From Nothophaeocryptopus gaeumannii (taxonomy: Eukaryota; Ascomycota; Dothideomycetes; Mycosphaerellales; Mycosphaerellaceae), in contig JASISA010000010.1 in NCBI GenBank assembly GCA_031771865.1, forward strand, positions 2,108,001 to 2,172,000: a DNA stretch of 64,000 bases, written 5' to 3'. Positions 1 through 12,097 of this stretch are shown here, one piece after another. Position 1 is the first letter of the stretch, and each line of letters begins with the position of its first letter. Under the pieces are notes generated by a model, which did not search any database, had not been told where the DNA came from, and saw nothing but the letters and a program-made list of their open reading frames with translations. Made by a program: the position numbers and the translations under genes.

Positions 1-214
1 TGCGCCGAGCAGCAACGACGAGATTAGTTCGGTGGAGCTGTCCAGTCCACCACAGAATCTTTGTTCAACTCATCCATGCTCTCCGTCTGCCGTGCTGTGC
101 GCAGGACAATGCTGACGCGTGGTGCTCCGGACAGATAGCGACGCTAGGTCTATTGGGAATACTGCATGCGCCAGCCGATGCCTGGTTATATCCATAAGCA
201 GCCCCTCCTCCACC

Positions 215-2757
215 ATGGCATACAACCACCAACAGAATATGAGTGCGACTTTCGTGCCTGGCGGTTACGATGACCCCGACTACTATGTCCCTGGCGCCAC
301 CGCGCCCCTGATGCAACCTGAGCCGCAGAGGTAAGTATGACGGTATAGTCCAGCTGATCGAGTGCATCACATATCTCGGAAGAAGGAAGAGCATGAAGTA
401 GGAGCAGTCGCTGATGTGGGGAGCGCAGGATCAACCCAGAGATGCCCAACCAGATCGCCGAGGGCATCAACAACATGGACCTGAACAGCCGCTTGAACGA
501 TACTCCACACCTGTCGCCCTTTCCCAAGCTAGTCAACCCACCTGCGAACGTCCCTCCTTCCGACGACGAGCTCGAGGCGCGATTAGAGAATGCACGTGTC
601 CCGGTGCTCAACTCGAACGACCCTGAAATGCAACTGGCATGGGCCGCAGATGCTCTGATATACTGCGGGGTGTGCTCAGATGAGGCAGAGCGACTGGCAG
701 CAGCGAAGCCACAGCAGGCACGATCAGCGACGCCACGAATAGAGCATCAGCTGAAGACGGATTCCATGAACATTGTGACATTCTTGGCAGACCAAAATCA
801 TCCCAGGGCTGAGTTCCTGAGGGGCATGTGGCTGGAGTGGGGCAGGTTCGGCCAGCGAGAAGACAAGAAGGAGGCTTTCAGATGCTACTCAAGAGCAGCA
901 GATCGAGGATATGCCAGGGCCGAGTACAGGATTGGCATGCTACACGAGTCTTACAACGACCCGATCAAAGCGCTACGGCACTATCATCAAGGAGTGGACG
1001 CTGGAGATGCTGCATCATGCTACCGATTAGGCATGATGACATTGCGAGGACAGCATGGACAACAGCAGGACTGGGCAAAGGGCATATCACTCATCAAACA
1101 GTCCGCGGAGGGTGCAGACGAGAATGCTGCGCAAGGAGCGTACGTCTACGGGATGTTGCTCGCCCGGCAGCTTCCTCAGATCGATCCTCCAGAGGGATAC
1201 ATACCTTTCGATGAACGTCTGGCGAAGGAGAATATCGAGAAGGCTGCTTACATGAAGTTCGCGAAAGCGCAGGCAAAGCTGGGGTCGTGCTACGAGCTCG
1301 GCTCCTTGGGCTGCGAGTTCAATCCGAGTTTGTCGACTCACTACAATGCATTGGCGGCGAAACAAGGCGAAGCAGACGCGGACATGGCTTTGAGCAAATG
1401 GTTTCTGGTAGGCTCTGAAGGACTCTTTCCAAAAAACGAGGAGCTGGCATACACATACGCCGAACGTGCTGCGCAGACTGGCCTTCCAACCGCAGAGTTT
1501 GCATTGGGCTACTTCAACGAGATTGGTATGCATGTGCCAGTCAATCTGGAGAGAGCGCTTGAGTGGTACCAAAAGGCCGCAAAACATGGAAACGAGGACG
1601 CTCAGGGACGAGTCGAAGGCTTGAGCAGGAAGCAAGTCCTCTCTAGAACAGACCACGAAAACGTTGCCATCAGCAGAATCAAATCGCAACATGGATCTAT
1701 GCGAGGCGAGAGACCCGAGCGATTCCGACACAAGCAGGAGCCCAGCCTCCGTGGAATCAGCGAGACTCCTTCATATGCTGCATATAGCAACGGCAACAGT
1801 GCAGTTCAACCGCCTGCCAGAGGTACCACTCCTTACCCAATGGAAGACGGCCCACCACAAGTAGGGCAGAGACCAACCTCAGTCGCGCCGTATCCTATGC
1901 AAGATGGAGCGCCTCAGATTGGCGGTGGACCTGCGGGAGGCTTCTTCAACGTGTCGCAACCATCTCGACCAGCGACTGTCGTTGCAGCTCCAGACCACCG
2001 GCCAAGCTCTGCGTTCCAGATAAATCCGGACCCTCGCTCAAACTCTACTCAATCTCTGCCTCAATTGGGGGGCCAACGATATTCATCAGGTGGTCTAGCG
2101 CCGATGGCAGGCAGCTATCGTCCACAGAGTGCTCAGCCGTACGACCAAAGGCAATCATCCGCACCCTCGTACGGTGGACGTCCGCCGCTTGGCCCCAATG
2201 ATCCTCGCGCAAGGCCAGGCATCGGTGAGCGTGTTGCCTCCGGTCCTCCAGGTATGCAGAGTCCGAAGCCAACGCAAGGAGGACCACCGCCTCCAGGTCC
2301 TGGTCATCTGCAGCATCCGCAAACTGCGCCAATGGCTCCTGGTCTCGGCTTCGTTGCACCCCACGAGGAAAGACCACTGACCGTCGACCCTACCTATTCC
2401 GAGTTCAAGCCCACACGACAAGAGCGCGAAGCAAGAAAGAATTACAATCAGACACCTTCAGGCAGATCAAACCCGAACTCAAGACCCGGATCTCGACCGC
2501 CTGATGGACGAAGACCTAGAGGACCTGGCACGCCGTCACTTGGAGGACCGACACCGCCGCAGAAGGCGAGTCCATCTCAGGCGCCTGCGCCGTCTACGAC
2601 GCCCAAGCCTCAAGCGAAGCCTCCAGGGAAGGGACCGAAGACCTTTGAGGAAATGGGTGTTCCTGCTCATGAACAGGACAAAGAATGTGTGAGTCAATAC
2701 CATGCTGACATTTTTGTAGTCGATGGGGTGCTGACATAACTGCAGGTCGTCATGTGA
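215..2757 (+). CDS. CHS4: Chs4/Skt5-like Sel1-repeat activator of chitin synthase, C-terminal CaaX box
   Basis: Three-exon model: 215-330, 429-2688 and 2746-2757, giving 795 aa. The start ATG sits in a CACCATGG context; the first intron (gtaagt...gcgcag) joins the exons through a split AGG codon. Residues about 165-435 are Sel1-like repeats (patterns such as A.YR.G and ALEWYQKAAKHGNEDAQ), and the rest is Pro/Gln/Ser-rich low-complexity tail. Reading through the last donor gives an unlikely tail; splicing gtgagt (2689) to ctgcag (2745) yields a final exon of only four codons and the ending Cys-Val-Val-Met. Yeast Chs4, which activates and localises chitin synthase III, is known to be prenylated at such a box. 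Fungi have several Skt5-like paralogs, so the exact orthologue is not certain, but family and domain are clear. Confidence 0.82.
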
Positions 2758-3294
2758 TTTATCTTCGAAGATACCACAGGGTTTGGAAATATCCATTCAT
2801 TACAAGGAGCGAGGCGTTTCTATGGTATGGCGTCTCAAAAGATCTGGGACTGCATTGTGTGATGCATCTGTCTGGCATAGCGAGCCTTCTTCTATCAGCT
2901 CGATGTGTTGACAAGTGAGCTCAGGTATCAGTTGCATGAAAATTCGTATAGCATGTTGTCACTACACTGTAGCAACAGCTAACATCTGAAATGTTCTTTT
3001 ACATTGATACAATTCTCCTCGCATGTTCGATCGTTATCAAACCCATAAATGAAAGTCGCAATGCTACGACTATTCTTGGTGCACAAGAGGCTGGGGTTCG
3101 GGTTGGCCACGACCTCCATGCCAACCTTTGAGCCCCTTGCATGGGAGGGAGGCTGAAGGGCGCGTATCAATAAATACCAATGCGACGTCATAATAATTGA
3201 CACTTCATCTTTTCAGATCGCGCTCGTCTTGGAGCCTTCACGCAAAACTATCTCTAAGGTGTAGCCTCAGAGCCCATCGAGTTGCTCGCAAAAC
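2758..3294. other. No gene recognised (intergenic)
   Basis: Holds the 3' region of the Chs4-like gene and the upstream region of the 7-TM gene. No coding signal on either strand stands out. Confidence 0.6.
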
Positions 3295-4508
3295 ATGTCC
3301 GACCCCACTCCCAACTCATCTCCGCCAGCAAATTGTATCCCCAACCCGGACATCGCAGGCCCAGGAATCATAATCCCCTTCATCGCCGCTTCTCTCCTCA
3401 CACTCCTCATTTCCATCTCCATCCTCCTCTTGACATGGCGCAAAGAATCCGGCAACAACAAACCGGAAATTGTCAGAGCCTCCGAAATCCTCTCCTCTCT
3501 CGTCCTAACCCTCAGTCTCAACCAACTCATCCTCGCATTCGGGCTTTTCCTGACAGCTACGCTCCTCTGGACTGGACAATGGGAAGACCCTCACACGAGA
3601 CTGACGGCGAGTCTGAGTGTTCTCAGTTGTAATTCTGTCGCCGTGACGTTCTTCACGTCCTCGATGAGAGAAACCGAGCGTCTCGGGAGGGGATGCTTCG
3701 GCCTCGTGAGGGTGTTACTCTGGATGGCGACGAATGTCTGGATCTTCGTGTACTCGCTCAGACGGCTCCAGGCCTCAGAGATGGATTGGCATGATGATGT
3801 CCAAGTCTTCGTTTGGCCGGCGTATTTCGTCGGGTTTGCGATTTTCAGTGTGCTTTTGGGGATGAGGCGGTTTGGAGATGCGATTCCGGGACCGATTGCT
3901 GCGCTGGTGTCGGCTGGTGGGGTGGGATGTACGGTGCATACGATTGTGATGGTTTTGAGGTTGAAGTATGGCGGGAGCGGTGGGTGTGAAATGGCGAAGG
4001 GGAAAGATGGCGAGTGGACGCTGGGACAGATATTGGCGGTTATAATGTTGATTGCACCTGTGCTAGGGGCGATTGAGAATGGCATGGCCACAGGAGATGT
4101 TGCGGAGAGTAGGGAGAGAGAGGATCGGTTGCCACTTACTTCGAAAAGTGATCTGGCGATTGAACATGTGAATGAGAGGAGAAGGAGCGAGGAAGACCCG
4201 CTTTGGAGGATTCATGGGCAGGGGCTGAGGCAGTTGGGTGAGTGTCATATCGAGAACGTTATGCCTGTGGAAAGAAGGATGCTGACAGTAATGCAGCGGA
4301 ACATGCTCGAACACAGCTTCAAGAGACTGTGAACAAGACTCGCCCGACAAGCACCCAACCGCAAGACACTTCTCACAAGTCTCGTCCTACGACCACCGTA
4401 AGACCTCTGCCGGCCATCCAGGAATCTGATCCTACGAGTACATGTAGTGGCCGTCCCCAGCGGTATCGTCATGCACCTGCTGCTCGATCTTCGACTGCTA
4501 GGCCTTGA
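3295..4508 (+). CDS. Seven-transmembrane protein of unknown function
   Basis: Two exons, 3295-4237 and 4297-4508 (intron gtgagt...atgcag, split GCG codon), encode 384 aa. Seven hydrophobic segments can be seen, at roughly residues 22-46, 64-90, 104-122, 131-152, 168-187, 198-218 and 240-262, after a short Pro/Ser/Asn-rich extracytoplasmic-type N-terminus. The C-terminal 120 residues are hydrophilic, rich in Arg, Thr and Pro, and probably cytosolic. The topology resembles fungal 7-TM proteins, but I see no diagnostic motif of a named receptor class. Without splicing the frame stops soon after the donor, so the second exon depends on the intron call. Confidence 0.68.
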
Positions 4509-5816
4509 GTAGACGAGCATACCAAGGCCTAAGAGACGGAGTCAGATCTTGTTGCTGGTTGCCTCTTCGTTCATTTAGACATGCTGAAGGCAACTCCACG
4601 AGCCTGGATGCTGCGAGATCAGCGCAAGGCGTTAGGTTACTCCTTTCGTTCTTCTGAACGAGCGTCCTCGTAGTTTCCAAAGTCGTCGTCTGTCAGCCGG
4701 AAGCGCCAAGGTGTCGAAGTGTTGGCTGAGTTCAACCTTGTCTGCGCTCAGCAATGCGGCTAATCGCGTATGGGAAATGCGATGCTCTATTTTGCGGCAG
4801 GGTCTTCGCTTCCCTCGCTGTGATCATCGCCGCCGCGGCGACACAGCAGTTTTCGGACCTGCTTCCGTTAGGCAGCCACAGTGAGGCTTGAATCGTTTCG
4901 AGATCCCGGGCCGAACGGTTTCCTGTTCCTGAAGGGATCTTGACTTCAAGTCTTCACACCCGCACGTGCCCTGGTGACCTGGAGTCCATCGATCGATCTA
5001 AAGCACTGTTCATAGCACTGGCGGAGCAAGGCGAGACCTGGCTTCTGGTATCGGGGTGTCCGCTGTGCTGCGTATGGCGCCTGCCACTGGGGGGAGATAA
5101 GAACTTTCCGGACATCTTGCAGTAGAGACAGTCAAGCCTCTTCTTGATCGCTGCATCGAGATCCAGCAGGCGTGGCCAAGCTTCCGCAACGTGGCCTGGC
5201 GAGCTTCGAGCTAAGAAACTCTGTTCTGAAGCTTCTTCCGTCATTTCCTGCATCTGACACTGTCACATGCTGCCTGCGAGCAATCGCGCCATCCAGAACG
5301 AGCTCGATCATTCATCGAGATTTCATCGAGAAGCCGTCCCCACGCAGAACGTCACTCCTGCCAACCCTTGCTGTGGCGCTTTCTTCACATCCAAAGCCGC
5401 TAAGCCGGATTAAGTACTATCTTGTGCGGACATGACATCACATTCCTTGCTCACTGGCTGAATGCGATGCACGTCACCTCCCAATTGTGAACGATCACGA
5501 CTGCCCCGTGCGCTTTGTGTGGCTGTTGCTCCACAGTCCATGAGATCCACAGCCACTGTAGGATAGCGTGTAGGTGAAGTGTGAGCCCGAGACTGGCAGG
5601 AAAATTAGCCACGACGAGATAGCTTGTGACAGCAGATCTGTGTACCTTTGCCCCTGCAAAAACAATCGTGAAAGGCCATATTCTCAGGCGAAGAGCATCA
5701 CACGGCGTCAAAGTAATGCCTGTGGCTTCCACGAGCGTGAGGATGACGAACAGCATGATCCACAATGGGAGTGGCTAGGCTCGCAGTGGACCTGCCTCGT
5801 TAGCGCTTTGTTGTTG
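4509..5816. other. No gene recognised (1.3 kb intergenic)
   Basis: Short open frames on both strands lack codon bias and splice support. The right-hand end runs into the promoter of the Grg1-like gene. Confidence 0.55.
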
Positions 5817-5863
5817 CCCCTCCAGACCTTGGCCTCCTGCCCTGCCCCCTGCCCCCTGCCCCT
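5817..5863 (+). promoter_or_regulatory. Cluster of four STRE-like CCCCT boxes
   Basis: CCCCT occurs at 5817-5821, 5846-5850, 5853-5857 and 5859-5863, within 47 bp and about 175-220 bp upstream of the start codon at 6038. CCCCT/AGGGG is the binding core of Msn2/4-type stress regulators in yeast and of related fungal zinc fingers. Function here is inferred from the spacing and from the stress-type gene downstream. Confidence 0.5.
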
Positions 5864-5913
5864 CCATAGCATGACACCTCTGTGACGCAAGCGGCCTTGT
5901 TGACAGTCACTGC

Positions 5914-5920
5914 TATATAT
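5914..5920 (+). promoter_or_regulatory. TATA box of the Grg1-like gene
   Basis: TATATAT lies about 120 bp before the ATG and is followed by a CA-rich, G-poor leader (5945-6037), the usual arrangement for strongly expressed fungal genes. Confidence 0.55.
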
Positions 5921-6037
5921 GTTTGACACGAACCCTTTCTTGTTCTTCTCATCAACAACAACCAAATCACACCAAACCATCAGACACCAACCAATACCAC
6001 ACCAAACCAAACCACCACCACACAATCCATCACCATA

Positions 6038-6304
6038 ATGTCTGCACCAAATGCTGATAAGCCAAATGAGGGCATCGTCGGCCAGATCGGCAACACCCTC
6101 AACAACGCCGCCAACTACGTCTCCGAGTCCATCCAGGGCGCCTCTTCCACCGCTAGCAAGGAGGCCAACAAGGAGCAGGCCAAGGGCAATACCCCCAACT
6201 CCAGCGTCAGCGACCGCATCTCCGGTGCCGTCGGCGCTGCCGGTGACAAGATCGATGAGCAGAAGCACGAAACTTCCGCCAAGGCGAACAAGCACGCCAT
6301 GTAA
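6038..6304 (+). CDS. Glucose-repressible Grg1/Ccg-1-like small protein
   Basis: Single-exon gene for an 88-aa hydrophilic protein rich in Ala, Lys, Asn and Ser. The core NAANYVSESIQGASSTASKE, the following NKEQAK and a late DKIDEQKHE segment match the pattern of the Grg1 (glucose-repressible gene 1, also ccg-1) family, which is abundant in stationary, starved or stressed hyphae; its biochemical role is unknown. The start is supported by the CA-rich leader and TATA box. Family members are often about 70 aa, so this copy is slightly longer at the N-terminus. The upstream STRE-like cluster fits stress induction. Confidence 0.75.
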   Translation: MSAPNADKPNEGIVGQIGNTLNNAANYVSESIQGASSTASKEANKEQAKGNTPNSSVSDRISGAVGAAGDKIDEQKHETSAKANKHAM

Positions 6305-7918
6305 GCGGCTCATGGTCGTTGATGACAAGGAATTGAGGTATGCTTCACTGTCTCTCATGATCTGATCTGGACTTCAGCTAACCAAGCATGCAGCATGGAA
6401 TGACACTGGCTCAGCCACGACACGGAAGGTACCAGCTCGGAAGGGACTATGAGATTATAGCAGCATCTTGATTCGTCATGAAGACGGCAGACTTCTTCTA
6501 AATACCCAGAAATTGAATTTCATTCGAAACTTCACACACCATCGTTCTCATCTGCTCACGTTCACTCCGTGTCTTCATTGCTTGTTACTGACACGTTGTA
6601 ACAACAGGAGGAGGTTTGAACATCTGAACACCCATCGCTACCGCCACCAATACTACGTCGTCGCCGCTCTCAACAGTCACCATGGGTTAGCCCACAACCG
6701 CACCCTCATCCTGACGGAGCGGCAAATGACTTCCGACCTTGAAAATCCAGAGTTGTAGGACTGTACGGCGCCTCGACTACTCAACATTGCCATGAACTCT
6801 TCCATTTCAACTCAACCGTCTCTTGATACCACCACTGACCATGATTGACCACATACCACATGAAACAGCGTACAGTACAGACGCTCGAGACAGCAGAACC
6901 TCCAGCCAGAAACTCCAGCAGCTCATGATCTCCGTCCATCGTAGAGCACCACCTACCTGAGTTACCCTTCCAAAGTCCCCTCCAAGCAACCACCACCAGG
7001 GAATCATCACTGCAACAACTCGGCGATGTCCCACAGTATCTGCCTTCTTCGCCGACGTATCACCTCGCATCTTGATCGCCGCTGCACTTCACCACTGAAA
7101 GAAGACGTACGAAACACGGCAGCGGCTTGTTCGGCGGCCTGCTCGACTCAACAACAACCAATCGATCCCATCACTGCCGCCGCCAGGTACCGAAACCTTC
7201 GCCCAGCGATACGCAAGGCAAATATGACAATGCCAATAGCTGTGTAACTATCAGATTGGATCCACCAGAATTCGTCATCCCGGCCAACGTCAATGTGAAA
7301 GAGCGTGGACGAGAGGACGAAGAAGATGAAGAAGAGAATCTTTTATTGGAATATGGCTTGGTGAAAATCGATGGGTGCTTTGCTGAATGGATGGATGGAC
7401 TACTACGTACATCAAAAGACAGGACAGGTATTATATGGGATATCTTCGAACGCTGAGAATATGCAATGAAAGTCCAATTACTACGAGCTTTGTATTCATT
7501 TTTTTGCTTCAACGCTCATATGACTGATGGCACGAGGTCGATATGTTGCTTTTGACCAAGTGATCCGAGATGCGCCTGGGGTTTTGGTCTCATGACATGG
7601 ACAGCTATACCACGAGCTGACTGGGGCAGCTGGTCACTGATGCAGGAAAGAAAAAGTTCATGTGGTTGCAAGCACGTGGAGGAATTGATTTGCTTAGATT
7701 GCGTGAGCTGTGCTGAGCTGAGCTGAGGTCGACGGAATAAATTCGCCCGACGGATGCATCATCTTGCAGCTCCATAATCTCGCCGAGGTCAGTAAGTAAT
7801 TCAGAGATGAATGTCGCTTGCTGTACTCGTAGGGAGGTTCGTATTCATACTGGCTTAGGCAGGGAGCAAGAGTGCATCAGTCGACTGAAGCCCTCGACTC
7901 CATCCATACCCCTTCCCA
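6305..7918. other. No convincing gene (1.6 kb)
   Basis: An acidic open frame at about 7127-7456 (plus), with a DEEDEEEN stretch, has no start codon or splice partner that I can support. A short GCTGA iteration lies near 7710. Nothing else is recognised. Confidence 0.45.
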
Positions 7919-10900
7919 TCATCTCTCCTCCACAACCCACCTCCCAAAAACCCCCTCAACCCTCTCCAACAACTCCTCCATCCGAAAAGGTTTCGTAACC
8001 ACAGCATCCATTCCCGCCTCCAACGCCTGCGTCTGCTGTTCCCCTCTAGCATTCGCCGTCACTCCCACTATAGGCACATGTCTCCCGCCCAAAACTCTTC
8101 CCTCCCGTTCCATCCCTCGTATCTTGGCCGTAGCTTCTAACCCGCCCATGATAGGCATCTCTACATCCATCTGAAAAAAGATAGGTGAAAGGGTTAGCGA
8201 GTGTCTCAAACAAGCACAACGCTTTCATATAGGGGAAAACTCACCAGGACGACGTCGATGGTAAGGGGAGAAGAGGGGTTGGTGAGTGTAGAGCGGGAGA
8301 TGAAGTCTAGTGCTTCGGCGCCGTGATTTGCGACGTGGATTTCGAAACCGGCGAGGCGGAGTTGTTTCTCCATGACTTTTTGATTGACCTAGGTAGGAGT
8401 CAGTAAGTCACGCTCTCAACCCTCACTCACGTTCGCAGAGTTTCGACATACCAGGTTGTCCTCCACCAGTAGAATATGAGATACTGAAGCAGAAGTCTTA
8501 TTACGAGCATGGATGTTCGCGTAGGAAGATCTTCTCCTCACCAGCTCTGGAGGAGCACATCTTGTAGTCTGCACGTAGAATTCGAATGTTGACCCGACTT
8601 GGTGTTGCGAAGTGACTGAAATCTGGCCGCCCTGAAGCCTGGAAAGTTCTCTGGAGATGAAGAGGCCTAGTCCCGACCCACCGTAGTCGATGTGTGTTTT
8701 GTGACTTGACTGGCCGAACTTCTTGAAGATACGTTGCAGTTCGTGTTCTTTCATGCCGCAGCCCGTGTCCTTGACTGCGAACATCAGGAAGATTGTATCT
8801 TCATGATGTTGTGTTTCTTCAATGTCCTTGTGGAGGCCGTTCGGTTGGACAAGATACTCTGCACCTGACAATGAGTTGGTCGGTCGCTCCTCGCTAGCCG
8901 CCAATGTGACGGTGATGGCTCTCTTCTCCTCCGCCTTAGTAAATTTGATGGCGTTGGTGATAAGATTCAGCAGAATCTGCTGCAGGCGAGCTGGATCGAG
9001 CAACGCCCAGTCAATTTCCATGTTGTAGTATGAGTCGCCTATTACGCAGCTGAGCTGAACGTCTGCCTGGTGGACTTCGGCATCGAAGAGTCGAATAGAC
9101 TGCTGAAGAAGATCTATCGGCCTGGTCTCGCAGGGGCAGATCACTAACAAGCCGGAGTCTAGTTTTGACAGCGTTAAGATGTCGTCAATAATTCCTGTAA
9201 AAGCAGTCAGCAAGCGATGCACATCAAAGAGATGCGCTTGGACCTACGTTGCTGATACGTAATACACGCAGTAATAATTTCCGCGTTCTCCATCTGGTTT
9301 TGTACTGTATTCCTGTCAACTGTCACCACGTCTGTCGGATCGTCCAAAGTCGTGCTCTGCAAGAGCTCTTCGAGTGTCGTCAATATAGAGGTTGCGCATA
9401 AGCTCGTTGCTGAGAGTGGGTTGCGGATCTCGTGTCCCACAAAATCCATGAAGTGCTCCTGTTGTCACTTCAACTCGATCGCCTCTTCGTATCTCTGTTC
9501 TTGATATTTCTCCATCCATTTCTGTCGACTAATGTCGATGATGGCACCTTGGATGCTCTTGAGCGATCCATCGCTGTTCTTGTGTGCGAATGCCGCTGAA
9601 AGCACCCACGTCTCTCCTTTTACTTCCTCCCCTCGAAGGACGTCACCGGCTGTCCAAGGCATTCTCAAACGAGATTCAAAGCGAACAGCCTCGCCTGCTG
9701 CGAGGCGCTCCCAATGCGCCTGATACACTTCGTTGTCGTCCGGGTGTATTGCATCTACCCAACAGAAAGGATAAAGGTTCTCCGGATCCAGGCCTGACAG
9801 ATTGAAGTATTCCTCGTTGGCGTAAAGCATGTCTCCTGAGGGGCTGAGCTCATACATCGCTATTGGCAAGTGAGAAGCAATTGTTCTAAACCGACGTTCG
9901 TTGTCCTGAGCCTCCTTCTGGGTCAATGCGAGTTTTTCAGACAACAGTGAGCGATCGAGCGCAACGAGCTCGGCTTGCAAATTCGCCCGTCGGGCATCGT
10001 CCTCAAGCTGCCGAACTGCAGTCAGAGTGCTAGACAACTGCTTTGACAGCATACGGACGAATTGCTTGTAGTTCAGGTCGTACATGCGACGGCTATGGAT
10101 CCCGAGGAGTAGAAACCCTATGTTGTCTCCATCATGCGCTCTTCCAATGGGAATTAGCTTCGCAGCGCTGCATTGATCGCCATACGCGCGGCTCTTTGCT
10201 ATGCTATACAGAGCACTCGTAGGCTTCAGCTGAATGTACTGGGTCTTACCCGTGGTGATGCAGTCCTTGAATGCGCTCGTAATGTTCGCGCTTGCCCAGT
10301 CGGAATCAATGCGAGCCGGGAACACTTGGTTGTTCTGTACTCCCAGAGCACCTTCCAGATTCCAGGACCTCGAAGCTTGTAGATGGTCTGTGTCTGCCAA
10401 CCCAAAAGAGTGCACTGATGATGTACGAGATGAAGAGGCTTTAGGAGCCGTAGAGTAGACTACTGCGAAGGGTGCCTCATGCAGATTGTGCTCGAGACCA
10501 TCGATGATGCTGGGCCAGAACTCGTCGACATTCTTTACTTCAGCGGTCTGCCGTTCTAGCTTGAGCAAGGTGTCCATCTGCCGTTGGTTGTGCTCTTGTT
10601 CTGTGAGATCCACAACTGTGTTGTAGTACCCCAGGTTGCCACTGCCACCCGTGATAGGGATGACGCTCCAATCGCCATAGAGCTCTTCAAGAAAGCCGCG
10701 TCGATGCACAAAGAAGGCGCTTCGATTGCCACTTGAGCTATCTCCAGTCTCGTTCGCTCTCACAATAGCGGCACCTATTTCTCGCTGATTGTGCCCTGGC
10801 CAGATTTGTTCTGCGGTCTTTCCCAAGGCATTGGGATGCATATCAGCCAGTACTTGTGTGTACGGTGCGTTGTAAAGAGCAATCCTAGATGGTCCCCAGT

Positions 10901-11312
10901 AGAGCACAGCGGCCCGAGGGTCCGCCAAGAGGAAGTTCACTGATCTTCGGAGTTCTGAAGGCCATGAGTGCATAGGGCCTAGCGCCGTGCTTCCCCAGTC
11001 GAAGGCGCGTATGTAGGCGACATGACTGGAGATTGCTCTGCTGGGTGGTGGGTGTGAAGCGGTGAGATCATGAGGCCCGAGTGAAGCAGGTAGCAACTGT
11101 GATGAGGCAAACGTGCCAAAGTAATCTCCAGGGTCGCCTTCGTCTGTGGAGGAACGCTTGGTCTTCAGAGGGCGATGTATGCCAGGGCTAGAGACGGAGA
11201 CTTTGAGTCTGTGCCATCGCTGCTGCAGCGTTCTCTCCAGCCAATCTCTGTCCTTGAGCTTGATGATCTCAAAGAGGTCGTCTAATGCCGGCTCATCCTG
11301 GTCAGTCCACAT
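7919..11312 (-). CDS. Hybrid histidine kinase with an in-frame TGA before the H-box
   Basis: Exons on the minus strand: 11312-9248, 9194-8452, 8388-8245 and 8170-7919; all three introns have good GT-AG and branch sites. Order of parts: N-terminal PAS-like sensor with W-rich motifs (AFDWGSTALGPMHSWP), a GAF-like middle, a second PAS near residues 515-610, H-box GHEIRNPLSA (His about 627), N-box NLITNAIKF, G-boxes DTGCGM and GGSGLGL, then a receiver with LLVEDN, the phosphoacceptor in VVLMDVEMPIMGG and Lys in TKPF. Codon 616 is TGA (9467-9465) between IELK and QQEHFMDF, with the same frame open on both sides. No intron can remove it. The gene may be a pseudogene, an assembly error (CGA to TGA would restore Arg) or use readthrough. 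Normal family function is His-Asp phosphorelay signalling. Confidence 0.8.
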
Positions 11313-12097
11313 GGTTCGCGTAGAATATTCTGAAGACGCCCGAGGCGCCACCAACGCACGGCACGATGCTGGGGTGTATGTACACTGTACTTCGCCTACC
11401 GTGTGTAATGTGTAATGAACGTGAGAATGAGATGCAGTAGTCAATCTACATCCAAGGTCGGAGCCGCCGGACATCTCTGTGTCGCCGCGGCTGGGGTAAA
11501 GTCAGCGATCGAGACTGCCACGCCCTCACGCTCCGCCCGCGAGCCGCCGCTCTCGTCCAGACAAAGGAAAGCGCCAAACTCTATTGGCGATCAAAGAACC
11601 GAGCGCGATGCGAGCAAGCGAGGTCGCCCTGCTGCATTCCTGTGCATGTCATACTCGTAGCCATCAGCACCACCGCTGATTTTGACATTCAGCAAACAAA
11701 TATCGTACACTTTGCCAAGTATAGGACACGGCACAGTCTTTTGTAGGTGCACGAACACCGCTTGCAATAGAAGCACCGTGTCCCAAATACATGGTCTCTG
11801 CTGCATGTATCTCCCTCCAGGTGTTATCATCGATGCCATGTGACGGAGATGACATTGTCTGGTGCACGCAAGCACCTACAAAGATGGTGCTTGTCCTTAT
11901 ATGCCTCCCCAGTCTGGGTTGCGGTTGCTATCATGGTGAATTTTACGCTCACAAAGCCGTGTTTGGAATCCCTCCTGCGTCCCCATGCTTGCATTGGATG
12001 GGAGCAGGCTGCAACGGACACGCACTGCCTGGATTCTCTGACTGTAGTCCATAGGACTTTGTTGGGACGGTCTCGTAGATCTCAAGACAAGGATCTA
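11313..12097. other. No gene recognised (0.8 kb)
   Basis: Lies between two minus-strand genes and should hold the histidine kinase promoter and the 3' end of the zinc-cluster gene. No supported coding sequence. Confidence 0.5.

Noticed and set aside
1087..1731. Long minus-strand open frame opposite the Chs4-like gene
   Set aside because: It mirrors the codon pattern of the plus-strand gene and has no motif of its own.
5708..6358. 216-codon minus frame over the Grg1-like gene
   Set aside because: Arises opposite the Ala/Lys-rich coding sequence; the plus-strand gene has leader, TATA box and family match.
9456..9467. Tiny intron removing the TGA in the histidine kinase
   Set aside because: The only GT...AG around the stop is about 10 bp, too short for splicing.
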